DNA from: Phycisphaeraceae bacterium
Lineage (GTDB): Bacteria > Planctomycetota > Phycisphaerae > Phycisphaerales > UBA1924
Assembly (NCBI GenBank): GCA_020639215.1
Contig: JACKHA010000010.1
Coordinates: forward strand, 1-64,000
Direction of reading: 5' to 3'
DNA length: 64,000 nucleotides
Positions 1-7,927 of this stretch are shown here, piece by piece (positions within the stretch are counted from its first letter, which is position 1; every line of letters starts with the position of its first letter). Position numbers and translations under genes: made by a program. Under the pieces are notes generated by a model. The model saw only the letters and a program-made list of their open reading frames with translations, ran no database searches and was not told the origin of the DNA.

Positions 1-1089
1 GGGCGGGGCCAGCGCCAGGTCGAGCCCGCGCGAGTACGCCGACAGCACCCGGGCCTCGAGCTCGCGATTGCTCGGCGGGACGGCGATGTACGCCGACAGC
101 GCCTCGCGGGCCCGGCGACCGGCCTGGTTGTCGGGCAGGCGGTCCGTGCGCTGCACCAGCCCCATCAGCACCCCGAGGCGGCGCATCTCTTCCAGACCCT
201 GCGCGCGCCGGGCGGGATCCGCCAGGTTCACCAGGGCGCGCTCGAACGCCGGGACCAATGTCGTAACCGCGGTAGGGGCGAGCCAACGCGGCAGGGTGTC
301 GGCGGCGGGGGCGGCCTGGACCAGGGCCAGACGCAGCGACTCGCCCGAGCGTCGGAAGCCGCGGTGGGCATCGACGCTCTGGATCGTCTGGTCAAGGCGG
401 CGCAGGGCCTCGACGCCGACGCTCGAGAGCGGCGAGCCATCGGTCGTCAGGCGCGAAACCGCCGTGGCGTAAACGCCGCGATCGACTGGCGCGCCGATCG
501 TGATCCAGCCACCGACGGGCGGCGGCGTTGCGCCTTTCGCATCGGCGCTGGCGTCCAGCATCGCCATGACTGGCGCGAGGACCACGCGCAGGGCGCGTTC
601 GATCGCCTCGACGTCGTCGCCGGAGTTGGCCCCCAGGCGATCGAGGTCGGCGGCGATGAGCACCATCTGCGGCTCATCGAGGCCGCCGGTCGTGGCCGGC
701 ACGGAACAGGCCGCGTCGATCGCGGGCGCGAGGCGGACCAGCGTGCGCCCGAGCAAGGCCCGGGGCGCGCCCCGCTGGTCCTGCCGGGCACTGGTTTCCA
801 GCAGCGCCCCCGCCAGACGCCGCAGCGCGACGCGGACCTCGCGTCCCGGCGCGTCGTCGGCGATCGCCTCGCCCTCCGCGCGGGTCTGGCGGGCCAACGC
901 CAGATCGGCGGCGTCCTCGCCCAGATCGGGTCGCTCCGGCGTGCCGAGATTCAGCGTCTGGGCCGAGGCGACGCGTTGCCCGATCGGCGGGAGCAGAGCC
1001 AGACTCACCGCAGAGGCGCAGAGGGCGCCGAGGAAGGCGGGGTTCGTGGGGCGATGCGTTGGGCGCGCTTGTGGTTGGGTTGTGGGCAT
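1..1089 (-). CDS. secreted protein of unknown function (3' end outside window)
   Basis: The frame is open from an ATG at 1089 to the window edge, giving at least 363 residues without a stop. The N terminus has a basic n-region, a hydrophobic stretch near residues 18-34 and an AQ cleavage-like site, so an exported protein is likely. The rest is Ala/Leu/Arg-rich and helical, with no motif I recognise. The signal-peptide codons coincide with a dispersed intergenic repeat at 1002-1024, described separately. The upstream base run AGAGG is a weak ribosome site. Function is unknown. I prefer this frame to the plus-strand frames because it has normal amino-acid composition and a credible leader. Confidence 0.7.
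   Translation of the reverse strand, partial: MPTTQPQARPTHRPTNPAFLGALCASAVSLALLPPIGQRVASAQTLNLGTPERPDLGEDAADLALARQTRAEGEAIADDAPGREVRVALRRLAGALLETSARQDQRGAPRALLGRTLVRLAPAIDAACSVPATTGGLDEPQMVLIAADLDRLGANSGDDVEAIERALRVVLAPVMAMLDASADAKGATPPPVGGWITIGAPVDRGVYATAVSRLTTDGSPLSSVGVEALRRLDQTIQSVDAHRGFRRSGESLRLALVQAAPAADTLPRWLAPTAVTTLVPAFERALVNLADPARRAQGLEEMRRLGVLMGLVQRTDRLPDNQAGRRAREALSAYIAVPPSNRELEARVLSAYSRGLDLALAPP
1002..1024. repeat. CACCGCAGAGGCGCAGAGG repeat inside a signal-peptide sequence
   Basis: These 23 bases are identical to 27314-27336 in the intergenic region after sdhB. On the minus strand they encode part of the hydrophobic core of the signal peptide of the gene at 1-1089. The same word in inverted form lies at 27440-27468. 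Confidence 0.8.
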
Positions 1090-1184
1090 GTGGCCTCTGG
1101 TCCCCCACTGGCGGTTGATGATCGGCCCGCGTCGTGGCCGTGCGTGCGGATGAACGCTCGCGCGAGTGGTTCGGGTGGTTGCCC

Positions 1185-1628
1185 CTACCAGGGCCGCCCC
1201 GGCAGGTCGGCCGTCGGGGGCGACGTGAACGGGATCGGCCTGCCCGCCGGGTCGACCGCGACCATGGTCATCGTCGCGGACGTCACCGACACGCATTCGC
1301 CCGAGCCGATCCGCTCGGCCTCGACCTCGCAGCGGATCGTCGCGCTCGACGTCCCGGTACGGATGGTCGTCGTGTACAGATTCACGATGTCGCCCACGAG
1401 TACCGGGGCCTTGAAGTCCACGCGGTCCATCGAGGCGGTGACCCAGCGGTGCCGCCCGAGGGCCCGGGCCTCGACGAACCCCGCCTGGTCGATGTACGAC
1501 AGGATCAGCCCGCCGAAGATCGTGCCGTAGGAGTTGGTATCCCGCGGCATGGTCATCACCCGCAGCGCCAGGCGGCGCGGCGAACTCCCGGCGGCATCGG
1601 ACTCGTTTGCGGCGGGCGGCTCGGCCAT
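1185..1628 (-). CDS. acyl-CoA thioesterase, hotdog fold (YciA/cytosolic thioesterase type)
   Basis: The 147-residue protein has the single hotdog domain of YciA-like acyl-CoA thioesterases, which hydrolyse acyl-CoA to free acid and CoA in the cytoplasm. Visible family features are the N-terminal strand LRVMTMPRDTN, the GTIFGG turn before the central helix (residues 35-40), the catalytic-type Asp in SYIDQAG (44-50), and the strand VDFKAPVLVGD. Length fits the family. The ATG at 1628 has no Shine-Dalgarno, but TACGCT lies exactly six bases upstream, so a leaderless transcript is predicted. Substrate range cannot be read from sequence. Confidence 0.88.
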   Translation of the reverse strand: MAEPPAANESDAAGSSPRRLALRVMTMPRDTNSYGTIFGGLILSYIDQAGFVEARALGRHRWVTASMDRVDFKAPVLVGDIVNLYTTTIRTGTSSATIRCEVEAERIGSGECVSVTSATMTMVAVDPAGRPIPFTSPPTADLPGRPW

Positions 1629-1634
1629 CGGCGG

Positions 1635-1640
1635 AGCGTA
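1635..1640 (-). promoter_or_regulatory. -10 hexamer TACGCT six bases before the ATG
   Basis: Read on the minus strand, TACGCT is followed by six bases and then the ATG of the thioesterase. A start point about seven bases after the hexamer would fall on the ATG itself. No clear -35 box is seen. Six other genes in the window share the spacing. Confidence 0.5.
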
Positions 1641-1771
1641 GCGGAAGAGGCCCGGCGATGCCCCTGGAGACTGCTGCGGTCGTGCCAGGGGCGTGACATG
1701 CCGGGCCGGGCCGACCCGCGGGTTCGTCAGGTCAACAATCGGATCGCGGGTTCCCCGAAGGAGGATGTGCC

Positions 1772-2458
1772 ATGGGCCGCAAGAAAGGGCGAACCGAGAG
1801 GTCGGGCGAGAGTGGCGAGCCGCGTGACCGCACCGGAAAGCGCAAGCCCCGCCCGATCCCGTTCTGGCAGTGGGCGCTGCTCGCGGTCTCGGTCGTGCTC
1901 ATGCTCGGCGGCGGAGCGGCCTGGGCCTACTCGGCGTTCACCAAGCACGACGCGGGGCCGGTGGCGAGCGGGAACGAGCCGCCATCGGACGGGAACGGCA
2001 CGACGGGCTCGGGAACCGGCGGCTCGTCGCTGGGCGATGGCCTCACGTCGGGATTCGCGCCCGGCGGGCCTGCGCTGCCGGGGACCACGGGCTCGACCGG
2101 ATCCCAGACCGCCGGCGGCGAGGCGGGTGGTGAGGCGGAAGACCGCCCGATCGACCTGTACTCGCCGGCCGTGTTCCGCCTCGGCTTCTCGTTCTTCGCC
2201 GGGTTCGCGATGGCCTACGCCCTCCGCCAGTTCGTCAAGATCACGATCGCGACGCTGGGCGTGGTGCTGCTGGGGCTGTTCGGGCTGCAATACGCCGGGC
2301 TGATCCAGGTGGATTGGGGGCTGCTCGAGGGCAAGTTCGACGCGGCGGCGGCGTTCCTGCGGGAACAAACCGAGTCGTTCACGGCGTTCGTCCGCGGGTA
2401 CCTGCCCTCTTCGGCGTCGGCCGCGACCGGGGCGTTCCTGGGGTTCAGGCGGAAGTAG
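1772..2458 (+). CDS. FUN14-domain membrane protein
   Basis: A 228-residue protein. It has a basic N-terminal tail (about 30 residues), one membrane segment near residues 30-52, a Gly/Ser/Thr-rich linker (55-125), then a FUN14-like region with a second hydrophobic hairpin around residues 130-175. It ends in the family-like sequence GAFLGFRRK after a short amphipathic helix. FUN14 proteins are small membrane proteins; the eukaryotic member FUNDC1 is a mitophagy receptor, but bacterial members have no established role. The ATG follows GGAGGA eight bases upstream. The gene stands alone, with tRNA-Met downstream. The family call rests on the C-terminal pattern only. Confidence 0.72.
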   Translation: MGRKKGRTERSGESGEPRDRTGKRKPRPIPFWQWALLAVSVVLMLGGGAAWAYSAFTKHDAGPVASGNEPPSDGNGTTGSGTGGSSLGDGLTSGFAPGGPALPGTTGSTGSQTAGGEAGGEAEDRPIDLYSPAVFRLGFSFFAGFAMAYALRQFVKITIATLGVVLLGLFGLQYAGLIQVDWGLLEGKFDAAAAFLREQTESFTAFVRGYLPSSASAATGAFLGFRRK

Positions 2459-2594
2459 GCGGGGCCACCCTCCGGCCCACGAGCCGCGCGGCGCAGGCCC
2501 GCGGTTTCGCGTGCCCGTGGCGTTCCTATCGGCACCACGCACCCCCGGTCGCGTGCCCTCTGGACCGGGGTCGGGATACACTTGGTCACGACTC

Positions 2595-2668
2595 GCCGAG
2601 GTAGCTCAGCTGGCTAGAGCGCTGGATTCATAACCCGGAGGTCGGGAGTTCAAGTCTCCCCCTCGGCA
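2595..2668 (+). tRNA. tRNA-Met (CAT anticodon)
   Basis: A 7-bp acceptor stem (GCCGAGG with CCTCGGC), a D-arm GCTC/GAGC, an anticodon loop TTCATAA and a T-arm GGGAG/CTCCC are all present. CCA is not encoded. The first acceptor pair is G-C, which argues against the initiator tRNA and for elongator Met; a lysidine-modified tRNA-Ile cannot be excluded. The pair closing the anticodon loop is A-C. A TACACT hexamer at 2577-2582 is a likely -10 box. Confidence 0.93.
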
Positions 2669-2801
2669 CTTTCCCGATCGCCGCGGCACGGCGCCACCTG
2701 CCCCCGGACGACGCCCCAAGGCTCGTTCCCGCCGTCACGCCGCCGATCGGCTCCGGACGCGGCCCAGATTCCGGTGATTGCGTCGGCACCTCCCGCCGGC
2801 G

Positions 2802-2831
2802 TTGGCATCGACTCCGACACCGGCGTATCGT
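2802..2831 (+). promoter_or_regulatory. promoter of tRNA-Pro
   Basis: TTGGCA at 2802-2807 and TATCGT at 2826-2831 are separated by 18 bases and lie 26 bases before the mature tRNA-Pro. Confidence 0.55.
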
Positions 2832-2857
2832 TGACCCGGCCCCGAGAGGGGCCAGTC

Positions 2858-2932
2858 CGGGGTGTAGCGCAGCTTGGTTAGCGCGTTTGACTGGGGGTCA
2901 AAAGGTCGGCGGTTCGAATCCGCCCACCCCGA
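2858..2932 (+). tRNA. tRNA-Pro (GGG anticodon)
   Basis: The acceptor stem CGGGGTG pairs with CACCCCG. The anticodon arm is TTTGA, loop CTGGGGG, TCAAA, and the T-arm contains GGTTCGAATCC. The anticodon GGG reads CCC/CCU. CCA is not encoded. Confidence 0.95.
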
Positions 2933-3050
2933 TTGGTCGCAGACGCCCGCGAGGCCGACTCGCGGGCGTTTGTGCATCGCGCACCTTCTCAACCGGTCCG
3001 GCGGGACCCGCTCCCCCCGAAGCACCCCGCCCGAACCGTGCCCCGCCCCG

Positions 3051-3794
3051 CTACACCACCAGCGACGCGACCCGCACCCACGCGTCGGTCTTGGCGATCT
3101 GGTACGCGATCGCGAACACGGCGGTCAGCCCGGCAAGCCCCAGCGCCAGCACCCGGTCCGGACGCCGGGCCCACAGGCTCCGCACCAGCAGCACCCCCGC
3201 GCCGAGCACGAGCGCCGAAAAGAACGGCCCCCACAGCGTGTACAGCAGCGTCGGGGCGTACGCGTCGCGCACCTGATCGATCCGATCCAGCGCCGCCGGC
3301 AGCAGGCACAGCGTCGCCAGAAACATCGCCGCTCGGTGGACCTCGGGGCGCCGGCGCTTGGCCACGCCCACCCCCAGGCACACGCCGAAGGCGAGCATCG
3401 AGGCGAGCGGGACGAGCAGGAACTGCGTCGGGTTCAGCGGGCCGAACGTCGCGTCGGGCGGGGTCACCCGTGCCGACATGATCGCCGTCGCCACGCCCAG
3501 CGCCACCAGCACCGCGCCCAGCGCCGCGCCGCCCTTGCCGATCGCCATGTGCAGTTTCCGCCGACCGGCAAACACGAGCCACGGCTGCACAACCGCCACG
3601 CGCATCCACACGCTCATCGCGATCCCGTGCAGGATCACCAACAGGCGGATCGGCGGCGTGATGTCGCGCCCCGGGTACGCCCCGCCCTCGAAGAAGAAGT
3701 GGCGGAAGCCCCACACCGTCACCGCCAGGAACAACGCGCTGGCGATGGGGTACACCAGTTGGGGGGAATGGACCTTGCCAGCGCGTTCGCCCAT
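3051..3794 (-). CDS. multi-pass membrane protein of unknown function
   Basis: The 247-residue protein has about seven hydrophobic segments (near residues 14-30, 48-65, 84-106, 122-145, 155-172, 183-206 and 215-235). Conserved-looking features are an ILHG motif in segment 2 and a GRRKLHMAIGKGG loop before segment 3. This layout is seen in a broad family of uncharacterised bacterial membrane proteins in which the His residues could bind haem, but that is not established. The ATG at 3794 is preceded by GGAG. I cannot name a function. Confidence 0.75.
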   Translation of the reverse strand: MGERAGKVHSPQLVYPIASALFLAVTVWGFRHFFFEGGAYPGRDITPPIRLLVILHGIAMSVWMRVAVVQPWLVFAGRRKLHMAIGKGGAALGAVLVALGVATAIMSARVTPPDATFGPLNPTQFLLVPLASMLAFGVCLGVGVAKRRRPEVHRAAMFLATLCLLPAALDRIDQVRDAYAPTLLYTLWGPFFSALVLGAGVLLVRSLWARRPDRVLALGLAGLTAVFAIAYQIAKTDAWVRVASLVV

Positions 3795-3925
3795 GGATGC
3801 TCCGATGCAGGGGGGCGCTCGCCGACCCCCGGCGAGCCGGGATTGAACGCAGATGGGTTGCCGCCGGCAATGGGGGAGACGCCCGTCTCGTTTGGGGGCG
3901 GCAGAACCAACCGCCGCCCAAACCG

Positions 3926-3952
3926 AAAAACCCCCCGGCGTGTGCCGAGGGG
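3926..3952 (-). terminator. intrinsic terminator of the ArsR/SRPBCC operon
   Basis: On the minus strand a GC-rich stem (CCCC-T-CGGC, loop ACAC, GCCG-GGGG) is followed by a run of five T. It lies 42 bases after the stop of the SRPBCC gene and before the membrane-protein gene. Confidence 0.75.
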
Positions 3953-3993
3953 CCTGACCGTCGTTTCTTCGACGCGTGGCGTTCCGGCGATCA

Positions 3994-4803
3994 TCACATC
4001 TGCGGCGCGGGGAAGTGCTCGCCCATCCACGCCTGCCACGCCGCCTGATCCCGCTCGACGGCGGCTTTGGCCGCGTTGCCGTAGAGATAGACGCTCATGG
4101 ACACCATGACCATCCCGGCACATGAGAACGCGCCGATGTACGCCGTGCCGGGGGCCGGGGTGTCGAGGCGGAGCAGCACGGTGTTGGCGTGCGAGCCGAC
4201 GCCCGTGGCGTCCACGACGCCGCCAAGGCGCGGCAGGCCCGCGGGCGCGCTCCACGTCTGGTCTTTCTTGACGCCCAGCAGCCCGAGCGCGCCGCCGGCC
4301 TTCTTCCACGCCGCATCCTCGGACTCGCCCGAGAACCCGACGAACTGCATCGACGAGCACGCCTGGCCCTTGAAGTGCTCCAGGTACAGGCGCAGGATGC
4401 GGAAGTAGGTCGGCCAGCCCTCTTCGGTGCCGGTGAGCTGGTTGTCCCAGTCGTCGGTGCTGGCGAACAGGCTGTGCACGACCCGCACCAGGCACTTCCC
4501 GCCGGCGCGGGCCTCGACAGACCACTCGGTCGCCATCTTCGGCGAGCCGGGCATGCCCAGGTCGCCCTCGGCCACGAACTTCAGCGGCGGCTGCCACTGC
4601 GTGATGGTCGACGCCGAGTCCATCCCAGGCCCGAAGCTGCACACCACCTGCCCGCCCTCTTTCTCGTCGCAGCGGGTGGGCACGAACCACGCCGTGATGC
4701 CGGGGCCGGTCGCGATAGCCGCCCAGACCTCCTCCGGCGTGCCGGGGACCTCGACCTCGACCTGGACGGATCGCGTTCCGGATGGATCGACTTTGACGCT
4801 CAC
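3994..4803 (-). CDS. SRPBCC-domain protein (AHSA1/polyketide-cyclase-like)
   Basis: From the GTG at 4803 the product is 269 residues. The N-terminal half matches the AHSA1-type SRPBCC fold: an opening strand of alternating Val and Glu, then TPEEVWAAIATGPGITAWF and a following FGPGM loop. The C-terminal 120 residues are an additional domain of the same general composition. SRPBCC domains are deep hydrophobic-ligand pockets. The GTG overlaps the stop of the upstream ArsR gene (GTGA, 4800-4803), so translation is probably coupled. The ArsR-SRPBCC pairing is common in bacteria, but the ligand is usually unknown, as here. The start is chosen by the overlap. Confidence 0.85.
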   Translation of the reverse strand: MSVKVDPSGTRSVQVEVEVPGTPEEVWAAIATGPGITAWFVPTRCDEKEGGQVVCSFGPGMDSASTITQWQPPLKFVAEGDLGMPGSPKMATEWSVEARAGGKCLVRVVHSLFASTDDWDNQLTGTEEGWPTYFRILRLYLEHFKGQACSSMQFVGFSGESEDAAWKKAGGALGLLGVKKDQTWSAPAGLPRLGGVVDATGVGSHANTVLLRLDTPAPGTAYIGAFSCAGMVMVSMSVYLYGNAAKAAVERDQAAWQAWMGEHFPAPQM

Positions 4804-5417
4804 GTTGGTTCCTTTCCCTTGGGATCCTCGGGCGTCGGGTACGCCCCCACCATCACCCGATGCCGACGCCCACCCGGCGCCGATTCGTCGTGGTACCGCG
4901 ACACCAGCGTCGCCACCGCCGATGCGAGTTCGCGGCTGAACGCGGCCCGATCCTCCGGCGACCGGAACCGCACCTCGGTGTCGATCGACAGCGTCGCCAG
5001 ACGCTTGCCCAGTTCTTCCGACTTGCGGAGCAGTTGCCCGACCTCGCGCACGACCCGGGCCGCCAGCGCGACCAGATACCCCGCCGACAGCCGGTCCATC
5101 CGCCGCCCGCCCACGTCCCGCTCCGGGTCGGCCCCGATCGGCCCGAGCGCGCCCGGCGAGACGACGTACGACGACGCGGTCGCGACCAGGCGGCGTTCGG
5201 TCAGCCCGCCCCACCGCTTCTCGCTCTCAACCCGCACCAGGCCGTGGGCCTCGAGCGTCCGCAGGTGGTAGTTGACCTTCTGCCTCGCCATGCCGACGCG
5301 CCCGGCCAGCGTCGCCGCCGACGCCGGGGTCGCGAGTTCGGCCAGCAGGCGCCCGCGCACGGGGTCCAGGGCCACCCCGGCCGAGGCCGGATCGTCGATG
5401 ACGCAGAGGTCTACCAC
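4800..5417 (-). CDS. ArsR-family winged-helix transcriptional regulator
   Basis: From the GTG at 5417 the protein is 205 residues. Residues 13-70 form a winged helix: DPVRGRLLAEL, then ATLAGRVGMARQKVNYHLRT as the recognition region and a basic wing ending in RRLV. The C-terminal half is helical (GQLLRKSEELGKRL) and probably dimerises or senses. No Cys cluster of the metal-sensing type is visible. An upstream TTG extension to 5483 would swallow the promoter, so I chose the GTG six bases after the -10 box. It is the first gene of a two-gene operon and probably represses itself through the palindrome at 5433-5452. Confidence 0.85.
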   Translation of the reverse strand: MVDLCVIDDPASAGVALDPVRGRLLAELATPASAATLAGRVGMARQKVNYHLRTLEAHGLVRVESEKRWGGLTERRLVATASSYVVSPGALGPIGADPERDVGGRRMDRLSAGYLVALAARVVREVGQLLRKSEELGKRLATLSIDTEVRFRSPEDRAAFSRELASAVATLVSRYHDESAPGGRRHRVMVGAYPTPEDPKGKEPT

Positions 5418-5423
5418 GCGGGC

Positions 5424-5452
5424 AGGGTAGCATTGACAAATGTTTTTGTCAA
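5424..5452 (-). promoter_or_regulatory. ArsR promoter with overlapping operator palindrome
   Basis: The minus strand carries TTGACA (5452-5447), 17 bases, then TACCCT (5429-5424), and the GTG follows after six more bases. The palindrome TTGACAAA-N4-TTTGTCAA at 5433-5452 covers the -35 box and part of the spacer, which is where an autorepressor of this family would be expected to bind. Confidence 0.8.
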
Positions 5453-5492
5453 CACAAATCCCGCGAGAAGGGAGGCGCGGCACGCCCCACGG

Positions 5493-6104
5493 TCACGCCC
5501 GGCGCACCGGCTGGCGGATCACCGTCTTGAGCCGCTCCGGCGCGACCCGCTTCGGGTCGTTCAGGTAGATCTCGTGGTGCTTGCCGTGCGCGACCAGGCC
5601 GCTGGCCGGCAGGAACTCGTCATGCAGACGGGCGATCGTCGCCGGCTCCTGCGCGTTGGGCCCGATGTGCATGATCTGGGCGCTCAGCCCCTCGTGCAGC
5701 GCCTCGAACCGCAGGCTCTCGGGTCGCTCACCGAGGCGAGCCCCCGCGGCCCGCACACCCTCGTCGAGCATCGCCTCGGTCATCCAGTCCGGCGTCACAA
5801 TCATCAGCCGCCAGCGCAGGCGCTCGCGATTCGCGTGGACCAGGTCCGCAGGGTCGTCGGCCCACCACAGCCCTTCGAGCGGCGCCTCGACGAAGTCCTT
5901 GCCCATCCGCTTGCGCGCGATCTGCTTGGTCGGCAGCACCGCTGCGAAGAGCCACTTCGTCGCGTACTCCAGGGCCGCGCGATCCGTCGCGTCGTGCCCG
6001 TCGATCACGACGTACCGGAACTCGGGCACGTCCACCAGCACCGGGTGCGTGGACGGCGGGAGGTACAACTCCTTCAGGCGGGCCAGTTCGTCGGCGTGGC
6101 TCAT
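5493..6104 (-). CDS. GyrI-like small-molecule-binding domain protein
   Basis: The 203-residue protein from the ATG at 6104 has a GyrI-like (SHOCT-free) layout: an early strand FRYVVIDGH, a conserved central segment GLWWADDP, and a C-terminal segment HEIYLNDPKRVAPERLKT that is typical of the YdhF/GyrI-like group. These domains bind small molecules and often neutralise toxins or act as effector domains of MerR/AraC regulators; here it stands alone. An upstream TTG would add 42 poorly conserved residues, so I use the ATG preceded by CGGAG. It is separate from the ArsR operon, which begins 76 bases away in the same direction. Confidence 0.83.
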   Translation of the reverse strand: MSHADELARLKELYLPPSTHPVLVDVPEFRYVVIDGHDATDRAALEYATKWLFAAVLPTKQIARKRMGKDFVEAPLEGLWWADDPADLVHANRERLRWRLMIVTPDWMTEAMLDEGVRAAGARLGERPESLRFEALHEGLSAQIMHIGPNAQEPATIARLHDEFLPASGLVAHGKHHEIYLNDPKRVAPERLKTVIRQPVRRA

Positions 6105-6226
6105 CGCGGTAGTCCGCTCCGGTTTGGACGGCTCTGGAGACGCCCGAGCATACCCGGCGGAGTCCACGCCCCAAGCGGGCGTCGCGCCCGTCGCCATCGC
6201 TCGCCACGCTCCGGCGCTGCCGGGCG

Positions 6227-6886
6227 TCAAGACCCCGACGCGCCTTCGTCCTCCTCCGCTTCGGGGGCCACCAGCAGCTCGCAGAGTTCCTCGGTGATGT
6301 CCACCACCTCGGCCTCGGGGAACCCGACATCGCCCCCGGCCTCACGGACCCACACCAGCCCGTGCCGCACCATCACCTCGCGCAGTTCGCCCTGTGCGCC
6401 CAACAAGATGGTGTACAGCGGCTCGCGCTGGGCCAATTGGCGGTGCCCCACCTCCTGCAGTTCCGCGCCAAAGGCCTCGTACCGGGCCGCGGCCTCGGTG
6501 TCGCCGCGTTGCACCGCCGCGTCGCGCTCGGCACGGAGCCCGCTCAACCACGCCGAGAATCGGGGCGACTTGTGGTACGCCACCAGAAGTTCGGTGCGGC
6601 GCACGACACCGACGCGCGGGCCGCCGCCCGGGCGGGCCAGGTGCTCCGCGGCGACCATGAGCGTGTCCCCCGCGGGCGAGGCTGAGGCACCGGCGGCGGC
6701 CCAGCCCCCGGCCACACCCCCGCCCAGGCCGATCAGCAGGGCGACGACGCCCACCACGACCGGGCGGGGGACGCCGCCCCTTCGACCGGCGAGGGCGGGC
6801 GCGCCGGCGGGCGTCGCGGGCGACGGCGTGCTCGGGTGTGCGGCACCGCGAACGAATCGGATCGGCTCGGCGAACGTCGTTGGCAT
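6227..6886 (-). CDS. membrane-anchored coiled-coil protein, possibly OmpH/Skp-like
   Basis: From the ATG at 6886 (AGGAG ten bases upstream) the product is 219 residues. It has a 38-residue cytoplasmic tail, one membrane helix near residues 40-65, and an extracytoplasmic helical region with RAERDAAVQRGDTEAAARYEAF and a final VVDITEELCELL. The order of a VGVV strand, a long charged helix pair and a VDIT strand resembles OmpH/Skp periplasmic chaperones, which carry a signal rather than an anchor. The match is weak. A clear promoter lies 74 bases upstream. Confidence 0.65.
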   Translation of the reverse strand: MPTTFAEPIRFVRGAAHPSTPSPATPAGAPALAGRRGGVPRPVVVGVVALLIGLGGGVAGGWAAAGASASPAGDTLMVAAEHLARPGGGPRVGVVRRTELLVAYHKSPRFSAWLSGLRAERDAAVQRGDTEAAARYEAFGAELQEVGHRQLAQREPLYTILLGAQGELREVMVRHGLVWVREAGGDVGFPEAEVVDITEELCELLVAPEAEEDEGASGS

Positions 6887-6959
6887 GGCCCGGACTCCTG
6901 GGGTTCGGCGCTCGCCGGGCGGCCCGGATTGGGCCGCGGGCACCGGCGATGCCCACAAG

Positions 6960-6988
6960 ATAGTAATCACTAACTCTTTGGGGATCAA
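6960..6988 (-). promoter_or_regulatory. sigma-70-like promoter
   Basis: The minus strand has TTGATC (6988-6983), exactly 17 bases, then TACTAT (6965-6960). The predicted transcript has a leader of about 65 bases before the ATG at 6886. The AT-rich patch is the only one in the 340-base gap 6887-7225; the remainder shows nothing else recognisable. Confidence 0.75.
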
Positions 6989-7225
6989 GCCATCCGGATT
7001 TCACGCCGGTCCCGGAGTCGGCGTGGTCCGGGCCCCGGGCGTGCAAGGAACAGCCGCACTCGCGACATCTTGAGGCGGTCCGGGGGCGTCCGTCCGAAGC
7101 CCGCGCGATTCCCTCCGGCGCCAGCCGACCGGCGGCGCGGGAACACCCGCACCGGTCGATCCAACGGCGTGGGGCGACGGCGGGTTCAACCCGGCGAGAG
7201 AGCCGAAACCGGAAGGAGTGATCAG

Positions 7226-7810
7226 ATGGGCAGCATTCGTTCGAGTCGAGCGGCGTCCGCCGCGGCGGTCGTGTGCGCGCTGGGAGGCACCGGCGTGGCC
7301 AGCGCGGACATCTTCGTGTACACAGCCACCCTCAACGGGGCCAACGAGTTTCCGCCGGTCGTGACCCCGGGCACGGGCACCAGCACGGTCACGGTCGACA
7401 CCAATCTGAACACGATGCGGGTCGAGGCCGCGTTCCAAGACCTGATCGGTACCGTGACTGTCGCGCACATCCACGCCCCCACCGCCGTGGCGTTCACGGG
7501 CTCGGCCAGCCCCGCCTCACCGACCCCGTCGTTCCCCGGCTTCCCCTCGGGCGGGACCAGCGGCTCCTACGACATGACCTTCGACATGACGCTCGCCTCG
7601 TCGTACAGCGCGGCGTTCATCACCAACAACGGCGGCACGGTCGCCTCGGCGCGGTCTGTCCTGTTCGATGCGCTGGGCAACGGCAAGGCGTACATCAACG
7701 TCCACTCGACCTTCGCGGGCGGGGGCGAGATCCGTGGGTTCTATGTGCCCGCGCCCGCCGGCCTTGGCCTGCTCGCGGGCGCCGGGCTGCTGGCGCGTCG
7801 GCGTCGATAA
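7226..7810 (+). CDS. secreted CHRD-domain protein with PEP-CTERM-like tail
   Basis: The 194-residue protein starts with a signal peptide (residues 1-27, ending VASA). Residues 28-172 match the CHRD domain pattern: ATLNGANEFPPV, a VAHIHAPTAV strand with the typical His pair, and AYINVHSTFAGGGEIRGF at the end. The C terminus is a proline-alanine motif, a hydrophobic helix and four arginines, the PEP-CTERM/exosortase-like sorting tail that is very common in Phycisphaerae. GGAAGGAG lies seven bases before the ATG at 7226. CHRD domains occur in chordin and in secreted bacterial proteins; their binding partner here is unknown. Confidence 0.9.
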   Translation: MGSIRSSRAASAAAVVCALGGTGVASADIFVYTATLNGANEFPPVVTPGTGTSTVTVDTNLNTMRVEAAFQDLIGTVTVAHIHAPTAVAFTGSASPASPTPSFPGFPSGGTSGSYDMTFDMTLASSYSAAFITNNGGTVASARSVLFDALGNGKAYINVHSTFAGGGEIRGFYVPAPAGLGLLAGAGLLARRRR

Positions 7811-7876
7811 GCCGCGACGCGCGCCACAATTGGCGCCCGTGATCGAGACCGGAGGGTGAGGGAGACGGCACGACCC

Positions 7877-7910
7877 GGCCGGGCGCGTCCGGCGGACGCG
7901 CCCGGCCTTT
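7877..7910 (+). terminator. intrinsic terminator after the CHRD gene
   Basis: A perfect 14-bp GC-rich stem (7877-7890 with 7894-7907, three-base loop) is followed by TTT. It sits between two convergent genes and may serve both. Confidence 0.8.
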
Positions 7911-7927
7911 GTGCGCTTTGGTGGAGC

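Noticed and set aside
5418..5483. upstream start for ArsR
   Set aside because: It would place the promoter and operator palindrome inside the coding sequence.
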